This document shows, one piece after another, positions 1 to 10,969 of a stretch of DNA of 64,000 bases. The DNA lies in contig LS997565.1 in NCBI GenBank assembly GCA_000469685.2, positions 35,561,145-35,625,144 of the forward strand, written 5' to 3'. Position numbers and translations under genes: made by a program. Position 1 is the first letter of the stretch. Every line of letters begins with the position of its first letter. The notes under the pieces are model-generated. The model did not search any database. It had not been told where the DNA came from and saw only the letters and a program-made list of their open reading frames with translations. The DNA comes from Haemonchus contortus. Taxonomy: Eukaryota; Nematoda; Chromadorea; Rhabditida; Trichostrongylidae.

Positions 1-2300
1 CTCCCAAAACTTACAAAGGAACCTTAGAAAATGAAGGGAATCTTTCTTCAAATCATCGCTGCTACAGGCAGTTGCTTACATACCGAAAAGTATAGAAATT
101 TAACTTTTAGATGAAAGTGAATCATTAGTGGAAGAATAGAATTTCGTATGAGCAAAATGCCTTGCATGTATTTTGGAAACACGATTAGGAGGGTCTTGCG
201 CCACTAAAAACGGCTTGTAAAAATAACGGCATGGAGTATAAAGAGGAAAGGACGTCTTCTTGGAGGAAGAAGAGAAGATGTAAGAGATTAACATTTGAAA
301 GAAATATGTATTTGATATCTGTATCAGTGGAAGTTGAGCTAACTAAAGAAACCTTTGTATCATCGAGACTTGCTCGATAAGCAGTAGTTTATCAAATGAA
401 ATCCCACTACCTTCCCAAAGGCACTGTAGTAAAAAACGAAACAAAGCTCCGAAGATTTCGCAGGTTCTCATCAGTTTCGCTAGTCCTTTTTCCAGGCGTC
501 ATAACTTTTATGTGGTTATGCTATCGCGAGAAGTTTCTTCAAGTTACAGTAGCTGAGATACGCAATGGGTACATTACAATGCGATGATTGCATTACACAC
601 TTCCTATCAACACAGAAGTGAAGAGGAATAACGGAATTATAGAGGCAGTATTGGAATGTTCGAAGAAACTCAGTTTAATTTTCTTTGAATTATTCTCGTT
701 TATTGGAGTTTTCAAAGATCTAACCCTGCATACTTCCGTGGAAATTTTTCCTATGACTCACTGTGGATTGGAGGCAAAATTCACGCAGTTGGTAAAAGGA
801 ATTGAGTAGGGACTGTGCATTTCAAACTGAGTGCCATCAATTAGTACAACGCCCTCTGAATTGAGCCTATTCTCTGCAATTTCGTAGTTGACAAGAGTAT
901 GGTACAATCAGCATGGCCTCGACTACCTTCACGATTGTTGAGTATTGTTCTTTTGGTAGGTAGGCGGTTAGCGAGATGAAAGGAGGGAGCAAATGACGCT
1001 GCCCTTTTGCAGTCATCATGGTCTGGAGCTAAAATGCCAAACTCGGACTTTGTACAGAGACAGTGAAATGTGTGCCATAGGGGAATAAAGGAATACTCAT
1101 AGGATCTTTTAGCAGGTTTAGAATATAAAAACCTTAGCAATATGTGATCACCTGATGAGACCATCACATTTGCTTATGTATGCGCTCATGCATGCAACAT
1201 TGGTAAGTGAACAGCAAAAGATTCTCCATTCGACCCTATATGGCTTATGCTTGCAAGCAGCAACACTACGAATTGCTCAGAAAAGTTCGGATCTCCAGGG
1301 TCCGGACGAACTGAATGATGGATAACTGTCCTTGTTAGAAGCGATAGAAAAGCAGGAACACTGCCATTAACTCTAGGCAACCTACTAATCTAAGTTCCTT
1401 AAGAGCTAACTTACAGTTGCAGTAGACCTCGTTGGTGCGGAGCCCTTAATAGGTATTTCAGGATGCAATATATCCAAACCTATCACCCAGTGCTGGTCAA
1501 TCGTAGGGATCAAATTAAAGGTAAAGTTCATCATTTTACGGAAGACACATGTGGAAGAATGATACTGTCAATAACTGATTTCGAAACACGGAACATCGGA
1601 TGAATGGAAAGGGTCATATGAAATCTCTCAAAGTGCAAGCATAAAAGGCAGTAAAGAAATACATCCAATAGTTGGTCTAATAAAACATTAGGATTCATAC
1701 CTAAATAGAAGGATGGCCATACGATGCTCGATTAAGTACGTTCTCACGCAGTTGGTTTCATGTGATAACCACCACTTTCGAAGGAAACGTTCGTGGCACG
1801 TAGCATTGTTCTAGGTCTTTAATGTGAAATCCTTAGATCCCGCTCTAGCACTTGAGGTTGTCATCTCGCAGGCATGGAACCGTCAGGCCAAAACGAGCCT
1901 CCAACCGTGCTATGAATCACGCAATGATCAAAAAATTTGCTCTTGGATTGGTTTGAACGAAAAAAATTGTACGTTTCTTTCGTCTGGAACTACACTCACG
2001 ATGACTGACCATATGATTTTTCTCCGTCGTTTATAAGAACACCATACGTTGATGTTTATTAATCTCAAATGCACGCTATGTCCGATTCGACGCACAATCA
2101 AGCATCAAAAGCAAGCATGCGAAAGCTTACGCTGACTTGACTACCTTTTGCAAAAAATTGAAATTCAGGATAACCAATAAACTTTAGGGGAATGAAGAAG
2201 TATATGGGTGCTACCTGATCATGGCTTTCCCAATAGTTGAAATTGCACATCTGTGAACTCTATAAGCTTCTCCAATGATGTTTTGTAGCTGAGGGGAAAA
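1..2300. other. no supported gene
   Basis: Only short open frames of chance length are present on both strands. A plus-strand frame at 396-587 includes a hydrophobic stretch and another follows at 588-809, but neither matches a family I know or forms a convincing spliced chain. From 2303 an ATG-led frame continues to a good 5' splice-like site at 2548 only if one base is added in an A-run near 2328, so I do not call it a gene. Confidence 0.5.
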
Positions 2301-3004
2301 GAATGTCGGCTCAGGAGAAGTTCCTTAAAAAGGCAAATTTGTAGTAAATGAGAGATATAGAAGGAAAAAAGTCTTCAAAGATGTGGGTTGTATAGTAGAA
2401 GCACTCTATCAATACTTCAAAACTCCTTCAGATGATGTCTTCAATGACTTTTTGCTCACTGAGGCGAGATTTTTACGATTAGTTACGCAGGAGTACAGAG
2501 GTCGTAACGCGCCCATTTTTGGTGCAGTGATAGACTTTGCTATTACGGTAAGATCTACAAATCCAAAAATCTGGTGATTTACGTCTTCGCAGACTTGAAT
2601 GATCCGAATCTTCTACCCGTTCCTTTTGTTTCACTGGAGTTCTGAGGTTTTTGGGCTGGATTTGGATCTAAACCAAAACCTAGAGAATATACCTGCATAC
2701 TGAATGGGAATGGGTCTGCCCTTCAGGGTTTTTCCAGTAAATCTATCGTAATTTCATCCCCTCTAGGAGTGTATAATCTTTCTGCATGGAATTTACCAAT
2801 ATGGTTGTCTAAGTTTTCCTGTCCTTTCTTTCTTAGAGCTCCACCAAGGAAAAAAGATAAGACAAAAAAGGCAAAATTAGATTAGACCATAGTTTCCCTT
2901 CCTTGTTCTCGCCTAACCTGAGAAGTGAGAGACTTCGACGAATTCCTAGCGCCCAACATATCAGAGATTCCATGCTGTGCTCACTCTTTTCAAACTCTGT
3001 TCGT

Positions 3005-3275
3005 ATAAAAAATAAGGTCGCGAAAGTGGCAAAGTGGCAGGCGGCGCACTACAGTGCGGGTATCGACTCCCGGTTCGATCCGCCAGAGCTAATCCAGCCT
3101 TCTAACCTCCGTGGCCTGTCAATTGATACCGGATCGTCTTGAAGAGTTAAAACACTATCTGCACTTCGGCAAGCCACCACAAGTCATTGTAGGGACCATA
3201 TACGCATTCAAACCGTCCCTACAAATCTGAATAGAATCCGAATGCGGGACACTCCAAAGGTAGTTTAATTTCGAA
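3005..3275 (+). repeat. tRNA-derived SINE, copy 1
   Basis: The head has a consensus-like Pol III A box at 3027-3037 (TGGCAAAGTGG) and a B box at 3072-3081 (GGTTCGATCC), spaced as in a tRNA-derived promoter. It does not fold into a normal tRNA. The downstream part (about 3190-3275, around CATATACGCATTC and GAATGCGGGAC) recurs in the tail of the copy near 29.8 kb and in a tail fragment near 40.2 kb. A shared tRNA-like head joined to a shared unrelated tail is what a SINE family looks like. Ends are approximate. Confidence 0.65.
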
Positions 3276-3968
3276 GACGTCAGCTCGAATGATACCTTAA
3301 GGATAACGTGGCTCAATGAGAATCTATTGGATAACATTGCTGATTTCGTAAGGGATCTAGTAAGCACAACCGCAACATTGACCATTATAGTAATGCTTTC
3401 CCTACGGCTAGAATTATTGATAACCGTCATCGAGTTTCAATTTAATGCATTCACTGAAAACGCTTTCGTTGTTAACGAAGCGATTAAGAGAATACCGCCG
3501 CAATGCGAAGCAGGTAAATCAACCGGATGAATTTTATAGAACAAAATGGTTTTTAGAAATACTCAGTGAGATTAGCTCTTGCAATCGTATAAGAGGGTGC
3601 TCGGAATGTGCTTCAGAAATGAACAGCTGAATATTGTGTTCAGCATCCACAAAACCTCATAAATCGCTCAACATATGCATGTAATCGGAGGCGTGGGCTT
3701 GAGGGCAGTCGCGCATAGCAGATGAACGGCTTTTGGCCGTGACAGGGGCACCACTGACTAAGAAGTTCCCCTCATGTTTAGTGAGGAGTCGAGTTGATCG
3801 GTCTTTCTTATCGATCATCAGGTAGTTGGGCTTTATATTCTGACATGTTATTGTATTCCACTTACGTACATTAGATAGCAGAAAAGCCACTTATGACCTA
3901 AGCCGCAATGGGACGCGAGGTTTGAATACGACGTGTTTTATCACATAGCTCAAGTGCAGCAGAAATAT

Positions 3969-4250
3969 TAGGTTGGCAAAAACTCTATGATGAAATAGAG
4001 GCATTTTTAAACTTATTTCTATAATTTTTCAGAGAAAAAACAACTATTTGAAATAAATTCACCAACGATCCTTCGAGAAAATCACAGACGCCTTTTATCC
4101 AGAAGTTAGGAGGCTATGACTCGAAAAGGTTATTGCCTGCCGTAGTTAGATCACATTTGGTTGAGGATTTTTTCCAGAAAGGGATGTTTGAGAAGGCTTG
4201 GCACGTGGTAATCAGAAGGGTAAAGTTCCGGGAGTGCAACTGATGTACAA
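3969..4250 (+). mobile_element. possible mariner fragment
   Basis: A TA followed by GGTTGGCAAAAACTC at about 3969 resembles the outer end of irritans-type mariner inverted repeats. About 200 bases on, a plus-strand frame reads FFQKGMFEKAWHVVIRR, which loosely resembles the C-terminal FF..G...L..RW..VI pattern of mariner transposases. No partner terminal repeat was found. This could be an internally deleted, one-ended remnant or a coincidence. Confidence 0.25.
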
Positions 4251-4723
4251 CCTAGAATCAAGCCGAGAGAGTAAAACTTTGACGTGCATCTGAAGAGAAA
4301 TTTCGACGTGTGTTGTCCTTCTTTGAGAGCTGAGTTATGGTTTTAGACATCTTTCTCTAGCCCCGTTGGCTAAATACTGGGGCTCATAGGTATAGGATAG
4401 CTGTGACCATCTAGTCTGCGTTCAGCAACCGTTGCCAATGGCCCCTCCAAATCCACAAAATTCAGGGACGATGCCTGCGTTACATCGAAGGCTAGTATGT
4501 CCTCCAGTCAAGCGATCTAACCCATTGTTGACCAATGTTCGGTGAACAGTGCTAGCATCGAATAGGTTGCTGACAGTGTGAACAGCTACACCTGCGTTTT
4601 TCCTTTGACGTGCCTTGTAGAAAATGAATACGAATCGGGTGTTGCCCATTCATTGATAGTAACTCTGCGAAAGCCCTTATGTGAGCCCTTAATTACACAT
4701 GTGTTGGTTGCCCGAAGAATCTA

Positions 4724-5293
4724 CAGGGGTGCCCAAAAAAAAGAGACACCATGAATGGGACCTAATCCAGGGCGGAATACGTCGCACCGATTGAAGCAGC
4801 AGAAGAATGTGATTTAGTAAATTGCACTAAGAATGTTGCTTGATGAAAGGAAGCAGCAACCCGTGTGGTTCCTATATCGGCATCAAAATATGAAGCCGTC
4901 TGCCATTACGGACGCGCTCAAGACGACTTATGGGATATCGGTCGGCAACAAGCAGATACGCAACTTTCTCAATCGAGTCGCTCACGGACAGATTTCTGGG
5001 CATCGTCGCTTAGGATCTGGAAGACCGCTGACTTCCTGTAGCCCCGACAACCCCGCAATGGTCTACGACGTCGTGGGGACGAGCCGATCTCGCCGACCTC
5101 AGACGACATCAAATTTGCGTGGCAAAAACTTTCGATTTCGTCCGTGCGGAAGGCCACTGAGGAATTACGTGATCGAGTACAATGTGTTCTTGATTTTGCG
5201 GGTGGTAATATTCAGTCAGGGTTTAATAAAGTTTGATTACATTGGTGGTACAGGCCGAGCAGTGAAAGTGTCTCTTTTTTTTGGGCACCCCTG
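4724..5293 (+). mobile_element. 570-bp Tc1/mariner-superfamily TIR element
   Basis: The ends are perfect 26-bp inverted repeats (left 4724-4749, right 5268-5293) starting CAGGGGTGCCC, then eight A, then GAGACAC. TA dinucleotides flank both sides (4722-4723 and 5294-5295), the usual target duplication of the Tc1/mariner superfamily. At 570 bp it is too short for a full transposase, so it is non-autonomous. It still contains an N-terminal transposase-like reading frame, so it looks like an internal-deletion derivative and not an anonymous MITE. Identical arms suggest a fairly recent origin compared with the other elements here. Confidence 0.87.
4833..5150 (+). pseudogene. transposase N-terminal HTH remnant
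   Basis: The frame from ATG 4833 gives about 60 residues with the layout of a helix-turn-helix DNA-binding domain (KPSAITDALKTTYGISVGNK, then QIRNFLNRV), followed by a basic GHRRLGSGRPLTS stretch like the linker between the two helical subdomains of mariner/IS630-type transposases. The catalytic DDE domain is absent. The frame stays open past the element's right end to 5309, but its later part shows no family resemblance. It lies wholly within the TIR element. Whether it makes a DNA-binding peptide cannot be told from sequence. The exact subfamily is not identified. Confidence 0.5.
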
Positions 5294-5456
5294 TATATTA
5301 CAAGTTTAGCACCCTTGCTACCGTGATCACTTTGTTTATACAAATGTTAACGCCGCAATTTTTTGCTGAACACCCTGGTCAACCAGTGTTTTGGTGGAAA
5401 ATTCATTCTTCTTATCTTTGGCGATTTCTGAGGTTGGAGAAAGAGGACTATTCCAG

Positions 5457-5688
5457 GAATCGGACGTGCATTACAATTCCGACTATGGGAGGTAAGCACA
5501 AACACGGTGATGGGACTACTAACTCACTATTTGACAGGGCTGACGGCTACGATTATGCAGCCTTTCTGTTGTTTTTTAATCTTCACGAGCAATCAAGTTA
5601 TCTGGTAAATATTTACTTTTTTCTAATTTCTTGAGCAACTCACAGAGTGGTCTATCAGTACTCGAGCAGCATGTTGTGCTAACCGAAG
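5457..5688 (+). CDS. possible three-exon gene segment, unknown
   Basis: Three short open segments are bounded by splice-like sites with matching phase: 5457-5491, 5538-5604 and 5646-5688. Each is preceded by CAG and followed by GT. Joined, they keep one frame (ESDVHYNSDYG..., ADGYDYAAFLLFF..., SGLSVLEQHVVLTE). No start or stop is defined and I recognise no family. Short open chains like this arise by chance, so this is only a pointer for transcript data. Confidence 0.18.
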
Positions 5689-5725
5689 GTACGGTAATGT
5701 TACTTACTAATGTATATCTTTGCCA

Positions 5726-5790
5726 GTCGGATTGCCCGGCTCACGCCGAGTACCCCTCCTTCCTGTTCCATTCGAAGGTTGACCCTTGAT
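5726..5790 (-). repeat. hairpin repeat, copy E (inverted)
   Basis: Stem 5735-5741 pairs with 5746-5752 around a 4-nt loop, with one mismatch and one G.T pair. It is followed by a pyrimidine run complementary to the purine run (AAGGAGGG-like) that precedes the hairpin in copies A-C. The flank TCCGACT on the opposite strand also matches those copies. It is an outlying, inverted member of the family at 8.5-12.2 kb. Confidence 0.5.
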
Positions 5791-6259
5791 CTTCCTTGTA
5801 GGAACAAATGAATCATATCCGACAACTACAAAATTTTCGGAGGGGAATACACACAACCACGTGGGCACTAAAAATGCTACACCGGTTCAATTAACTTATC
5901 GCTTACATTTGCGAAATCTTCATCTAGTGTCCTTGATATTAACAGTAACCATCCACAAATAATTTGGTCCCTCCCTTCATTGAGTCTATGGATAACCTGC
6001 TTCTCTGCAGCTGGTCAGCCTGCTTGGTTAATCAAGTCCTTGAATGCCTCATAATGTTGTCGATTGATGTTCACCAGGATATTACGTAAAGTACCGCTCA
6101 AAAGTCTTCGGCCAAAGGCTTTTATGCTTTTTCGTCCATAACTTTCTGCTTAGTGGAGCAAATCGTGCGAAATTTTGATATGTTCAACTAAAGCCTTTTT
6201 CACACTATATAACACTATTTGACTGCAAAGCAGCAATCTCTATTATTATATCATTAAGC

Positions 6260-6900
6260 AGAAACTTGGTGTGCCGGTTTGTCGGTTTGTGTGTCTGTCC
6301 GTCCGAGAAATTTATGACTAGAATAAAGGTAGTGATATGAAGAACCTGGCTCTGTTTTACAATTCCCTCTTATATATATAAGGCCGTAACTGGTGGGTAG
6401 GTTCATGGAGTAGAGTAGGTACTGCGGAGTGAAGTGTGTGATGTGGTGTGAAGTGGTTACTTCAAAACTGTGATTTCGAACTGTATTGGAATCTTGCTAT
6501 GTATGTCTTTACAAAAATAGGAGGTGATAGTGTAGTTGGGAGATCTCCGCTTTTCTCCAACATAATCCTCTTGTCTTCTTATTTATGAAGGAGTAACCTG
6601 GTGTGTCGGTTTGTCGGTTTGTATGTCTGTCCGTCCGAGAAATTTATGATTACGATAAAGGTAGTGATATGGAAAACCTATGTGTCTATCCTGCGCTTCC
6701 TCCTTTATGTATATGAAGCAGTGAATTGGTGGGTAGGCGGATTGAGTGCTTGGAGAAGCGATTGCTTCGATATTGCGACTTCGAGTTCATCCCACATTTC
6801 CTTCCTTATGTATATGAGGCAGTTAGTTGGTGGGTAGGTTAATGGGACGAATGGACGAATGCTTCGACATTGTAATTTCGATCGATACTGGCATGGTACT
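6260..6900 (+). repeat. direct-repeat cluster, unit P
   Basis: Two close copies begin GGTTTGTCGGTTTGT...GTCTGTCCGTCC (about 6275 and 6607) and continue into ...AAAGGTAGTGATATG. Three copies of a following segment (TATATR...TGGTGGGTAGG) lie near 6375, 6715 and 6815. The unit recurs inverted at 12655-12822. There is no coding signal. The TG/TCCG-rich start resembles a segment of the other dispersed repeat at 7.97 kb. Confidence 0.75.
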
Positions 6901-7039
6901 ATGTTTTCCTATGAAGAATTTGAGATTTGGTTAATTCATTCCTTCTTCATTCTCTACCCTTCATTCTTCATAATATTTTGCTGTACACGAAGTTTGACAC
7001 AGGAGTAACAGGGCAGTGCAATAGGTATTCAGTGTAAGT

Positions 7040-7166
7040 CGTAGCTTACGCCTTCAACCCGAATTCTCGATCTTTTGCTCTTCTTTTGGAATTGAACAAC
7101 CAAAAAAGATACGGCTGTTAGGCAACCAAGTTTGGGCGGTACTCACAAATACATATTTCGAGCGAT
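7040..7166 (-). repeat. inverted partial copy D of hairpin repeat
   Basis: Read on the minus strand, this matches the middle of repeat copy C (about 11190-11310), including CTGTTAGGC.ACCAA and the GCTTACGCCTT block, but lacks the terminal hairpin. It is in opposite orientation to copies A, B and C, adding to the inverted layout of the block. Confidence 0.6.
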
Positions 7167-7385
7167 GATGACACACTATCTTTTTCTTCACAGAAGTATC
7201 ATCAGTCGAGGATTCCAGAGTACTAGCGCTAAAGGACTAGAGGCGTAAAGCGCTCGCCTCTGTCTGTCTGTTTGCGCGGAAATTCGATATCGCCTGATTA
7301 AGTACCTGCAGAAGTCTTAAGCCTAAGGATGAGAGGTCGTGAACATAGTATGCGTGCATTAGCATGCATAGCCCAACTGGAGTAT

Positions 7386-7412
7386 ATACAGGGTGGGACA
7401 AAAATATGATTA
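7386..7412 (+). repeat. possible solo Tc1/mariner terminus
   Basis: TA followed by CAGGGTGGGACAAAAATATG has the look of a Tc1/mariner terminal repeat. I could find no complementary end in the window, so it may be a solo end or chance. Confidence 0.25.
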
Positions 7413-7536
7413 CAGCGCGCGTAGACGCTCATACCTATTCTTTTCAGATCTGATAATATTTCATTCGGTTTCTTGCATTTCGCAGGGTGGATACAATACT
7501 TTCTTCCTGGTATCATCATAAAGAGGATAGCGCATA

Positions 7537-7740
7537 AATGTGCTCATTAAAGCTCCTTAGCCGAGAATATACAGTTTTTTTGATCTGAGCTTCAGTGTGG
7601 AGGGGATACCGAGGTGGGTGAGTCAATTGAGTATTCAACTCATACCCATTCTAGCTTTTTGCACGAAGTGGTCATCCCACACCCACCTCGCCGCTCCTTC
7701 CCTACTGAGGCTAGGCTTGAGACCATATCGTTTCGCCTAG
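7537..7740 (+). repeat. inverted repeat arm Q (left)
   Basis: About 200 bp matches, in reverse orientation, 12338-12545. Shared anchors include GTGCTCATTAA, TTAGCCGAGAA, GGGTGAGTCAA, CTAGCTTTTTGCAC and TTTCGCCTAGAA. The arms enclose about 4.6 kb of repeat copies and the mariner element. Confidence 0.8.
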
Positions 7741-7959
7741 AACCGTCTCTAAGTATAGGTCAGGTCGGCTGCCTATTAAATGCGTTCTAGCCCTCCGTAT
7801 TGAAGAAAGCGATGTTCCCCTCCCGTCCTCTAACTACACTTTCCAACTACTTGGTAAAAATGAAGGATGAGGCCTGGCGTAGGTTCACCCAACCTCACTG
7901 AGCCCGTAACACTCATGACAGGTACCAGGGCCAGACTTTTTATACATAAAAACCCCCTT

Positions 7960-8225
7960 ATGTATAACTCGCGAATTAAGTGTGACTGGTTTGTCGGTGT
8001 TTGTATGCTTGTGTGTGTTGTGCGTCGGTGTGTGTGTTTGACCGGAAATTCATAACTTCTGTTCCCGTGGACCTAGAGCGTTCAAATTTTGTAGGAGTAT
8101 AGGCGCAGTTTGGGAACACTTTCGGCAGGTAGCAGGGCCACGCTCCGCTAACAGGGAGCGGAGTTTGCGCGTAGTAAATAGTTGAGCGGGAGTTCATAAA
8201 TTCTGTTCCCGTGGACCTGAACATT
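7960..8225 (+). repeat. dispersed repeat W with internal hairpin
   Basis: A TG-rich lead is followed by AATTCATAACTTCTGTTCCC, GTGGACCTAGAG and a hairpin CTCCGCT / AGCGGAG around the loop AACAGGG (about 8149-8169). The AATTCATAA.TTCTGTTCCCGTGGACCT core is repeated at about 8190-8220. Minus-strand relatives at 45.68-45.90 kb and 56.87-56.99 kb share the core, and the first also has a hairpin at the same point. No protein is encoded. Confidence 0.7.
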
Positions 8226-8494
8226 TTAGTAGCTTTTCGTTTTAACAGTGAAACCTCGGCATTTTAATAAGTGATGACGGGATCGTAGTTACTCGGTGAC
8301 AGTAACAGATGGCAACTGATAAGAGGAGATGAGGGGTCTAAGAGAGCAGTGCTATCTACCAATCAAAATTCTAACAGCTACGGTAGTTACGAAGCAGCTT
8401 TAACTGCTTATTACGTTTCATTCGACAAGACGGGATGGTAGAGTAGGAAGACAAAAGTGAGTGGTAAGTGCAGTCATAAGGACCCATTAGCGGC

Positions 8495-8985
8495 ACTACG
8501 ATAAGCAGATGAGAATTTTGTTCATTTCTTGCCATCAGATTATGACCGCTACCCAACAAGGTTTGTGACACAATGAAGGATCCTCGATATGATTTGCGAC
8601 AGAACTATACCGACAACCAATAATCTGGAATTCTCAACTAATGACATCTCCGTAAACAAAGAACTCTACTGAAAAGGGCGTCTGATAATTGCGTTCTCAT
8701 CGCTCAAAACATTTGTGTGTACCGCCCAAGGCTTTGGTTGCCCAACAATTAGATCTTCATTGGGTATTTTTTTTAAGAAATAGACCGGAAGATCGAGATT
8801 CCAATCGAAGGCGTAAGCACCGAATTACACTGAGTACTATTTGCACTGCTACGTCATTCCTGTATCATACTTCGTCTACAGAAAAGTAATATTTGTTTCA
8901 AAGAAGTAGGGGAAAGATAGCTGATTGCTTCAACTACACCGAAGAAGGAGGGAAGCCCGGCGTTAGCCGGGCGTACCGACTCATC
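8495..8985 (+). repeat. hairpin repeat, copy A
   Basis: This is one of three same-strand diverged copies (A, B, C). Shared landmarks in order are GATAAGCAGATGA, GACCGCTACCCA, TCTGGAATTCTCAAC, the GTGTACC.CCCAAG block, GAAGGCGTAAGCAC, GAAGGAGGGAAG and a terminal perfect 7-bp stem (8955-8961 with 8966-8972, loop GTTA). Open frames inside differ between copies and are not conserved, so the unit appears non-coding. Confidence 0.8.
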
Positions 8986-9029
8986 CACAAAGCGAGAATT
9001 TTTGTCGCAGTAAACTTCGCTGAGAGCAA

Positions 9030-10055
9030 AGTTAGTGACGTCTGTAGCTATTCGCACCTGGGTGCGTTTTTCTCCTTCACTGTGTTCGGCATTGGAGCTC
9101 GTACACTTCAGACATGGAAAAAAGGAAGGAAATCTCAAAAGGACCATCATCTGTACTTCCAGTTGATCTTGAGTTCAAGCTCTGTGGGAAACATGACCGG
9201 ATTGCAGGTTAATAGTGGTAAATATTCACGATACACTGAAAACTACGGCCGAAGACCATTTGGTCGAAGACATTTGAGCGCTCCTGTACATAACGCCTTC
9301 TTGCTTCATGTATATAGACCGTGAGCCGAAATTCACATATTGATGGTGATTCGATAGGTTCTTTACAGACTAAAATCGGATGAAAGAGGATACGTGGTCT
9401 TGCTGAGTCTCAACCTTCTCGAAACAGTCATCGTCTGGTTGAAATGACTTAACCGAACTTCATTTTCCTTAGTATATGATGCCGACGTTGATCACTTTTT
9501 ACCAATCCTTCTGCCGGTTAAACTTTTGTACTTGCATGCCGTACTACCCCATAAAAATATCAAAAACATATACCGAAGCAGTAAGAAACGTATAATCTCT
9601 TGGTGTGAAATTCATCAGTCTTCATCATTTATTAATATCAACCACCTCTATATTACCCTGTTTCGCACATGTATATGAATGATACGGAAGGAAGAATTGA
9701 ACTAGTGGCAACTATCAGCCCTCTTCAGTTGTTACTATTACACATAGCTGGTGTTGCCAACCACTCACGTTCCCATCACTCCACACGTCTGTCAAAATGT
9801 CAGCTTTCTCGTAGTTAACCCAAAGGGCACAATCGACTTATTGACTCTTACCTTCTACAGCTTCTTACCAATCCTTATGACGGTTTATCAGTTCCTGTCA
9901 CCAACATTCGTTCAACCATCTCGCTACATCCGCCGAAGTACCAAGCCTGCCCGAATGACACTAGCAAGTGATTGGGACTGATGAGAAACCATAGAATCCT
10001 AGATCTGTAGTGCTTTCTCTGTTAATAATGGAACCTTGGATTTTTAATTAATAGG
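9030..10055. other. spacer between repeat copies, no gene seen
   Basis: Between copies A and B only chance-length open frames occur (such as 9751-9981, plus), with no family match or repeat landmark from the surrounding block. Confidence 0.4.
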
Positions 10056-10309
10056 TTATGTAAGATGTGACAGGATCGTAGGTTCTCGATGGCGGGATCG
10101 AGAACGGTCGGTGCCAGGCCGGGAGCTGATAAAACGGCTAAGGGCCAACGAAGATTCTCGAAAGCGTGGAGCCATCATAATAATGCCATTAATAGTGGAG
10201 CCTTGACAGTTTGGCATATTCCGATGATAGGAACTGATAACAGCTGATAACGACTGATAAGAGCACTTACGAAGTAAATTCAACTTATGTGGTATTTACG
10301 ATGTATTTA

Positions 10310-10765
10310 TGATTACGACTATTATATAGATTACGACGCTACCCAGCAAGGTTTGTAACTCGGTGGATGGTCAACGTTACTTTACGTTCTGATAACGTTT
10401 ACGGTAAAGCTCGTCCGACCGCCAATAATTTGGGATTCTCAACTAGTAATGTACCCGTGGAGGAAAGAAGGTCCAGTGATAACGACCCTTGCGGTGTTAC
10501 TATCTCTTATATATCTGTGAGTACCACTCAATTCTTTGGTTGCCTATAAGTTGAACCTTTGATGGGTCATAATTTTCAGGATGAAGAGCAACCGATCGAC
10601 ACTTTTAATCGTAGGCGTAAGCCTCGGCACACCCTAAATGCCACTGGCGCTGCCTACTTATGCCAGCCCCCATTATTCGCTCAAATAAAGGGTGGGGGCG
10701 GTTGCCAATTACTAGAACTTAAAGAAGGAGGAAAGCCCAGCGTCGGCTGGACGGTCCGACTGTCT
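10310..10765 (+). repeat. hairpin repeat, copy B
   Basis: It carries the same landmarks as copy A (GACGCTACCCAGCAAGGTTTG, GGATTCTCAACTAG, GTAGGCGTAAGCC, AAGAAGGAGG). The terminal hairpin is at 10735-10752, where the A copy's fifth pair G-C is A-T, a compensatory change. A short pyrimidine/G-rich insertion (about 10660-10710) is unique to this copy. Confidence 0.78.
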
Positions 10766-10969
10766 CTATAGAAAGCGGTAATTTTGTGTGACTGTTTGTA
10801 TACCCGTTTGCGCGTCCTCCCAAAAGTCACGTAGGCACGACGAAGAGTGTGAATGTCACGTGAGCGCGATGAGGGAACAGTTATGAAATGGAAAGTCAAC
10901 CGACACTGTTCATATTGGTCCTCCAACAAGTCGCAGTTAAGCGGTAGTGGACATGTCGTGCACGCTTTA

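Noticed and set aside
3014..3100. tRNA gene suggested by good A and B boxes
   Set aside because: No acceptor stem or anticodon arm can be formed. The sequence belongs to a SINE family.
3155..3530. Overlapping long frames on both strands at 3.15-3.53 kb
   Set aside because: Part of the region is the SINE tail, so the open frames are not evidence for a gene.
7386..7412. A full Tc1/mariner element starting at CAGGGTGGGACAAAA
   Set aside because: No opposite end was found within the window, so only a possible solo terminus is listed.
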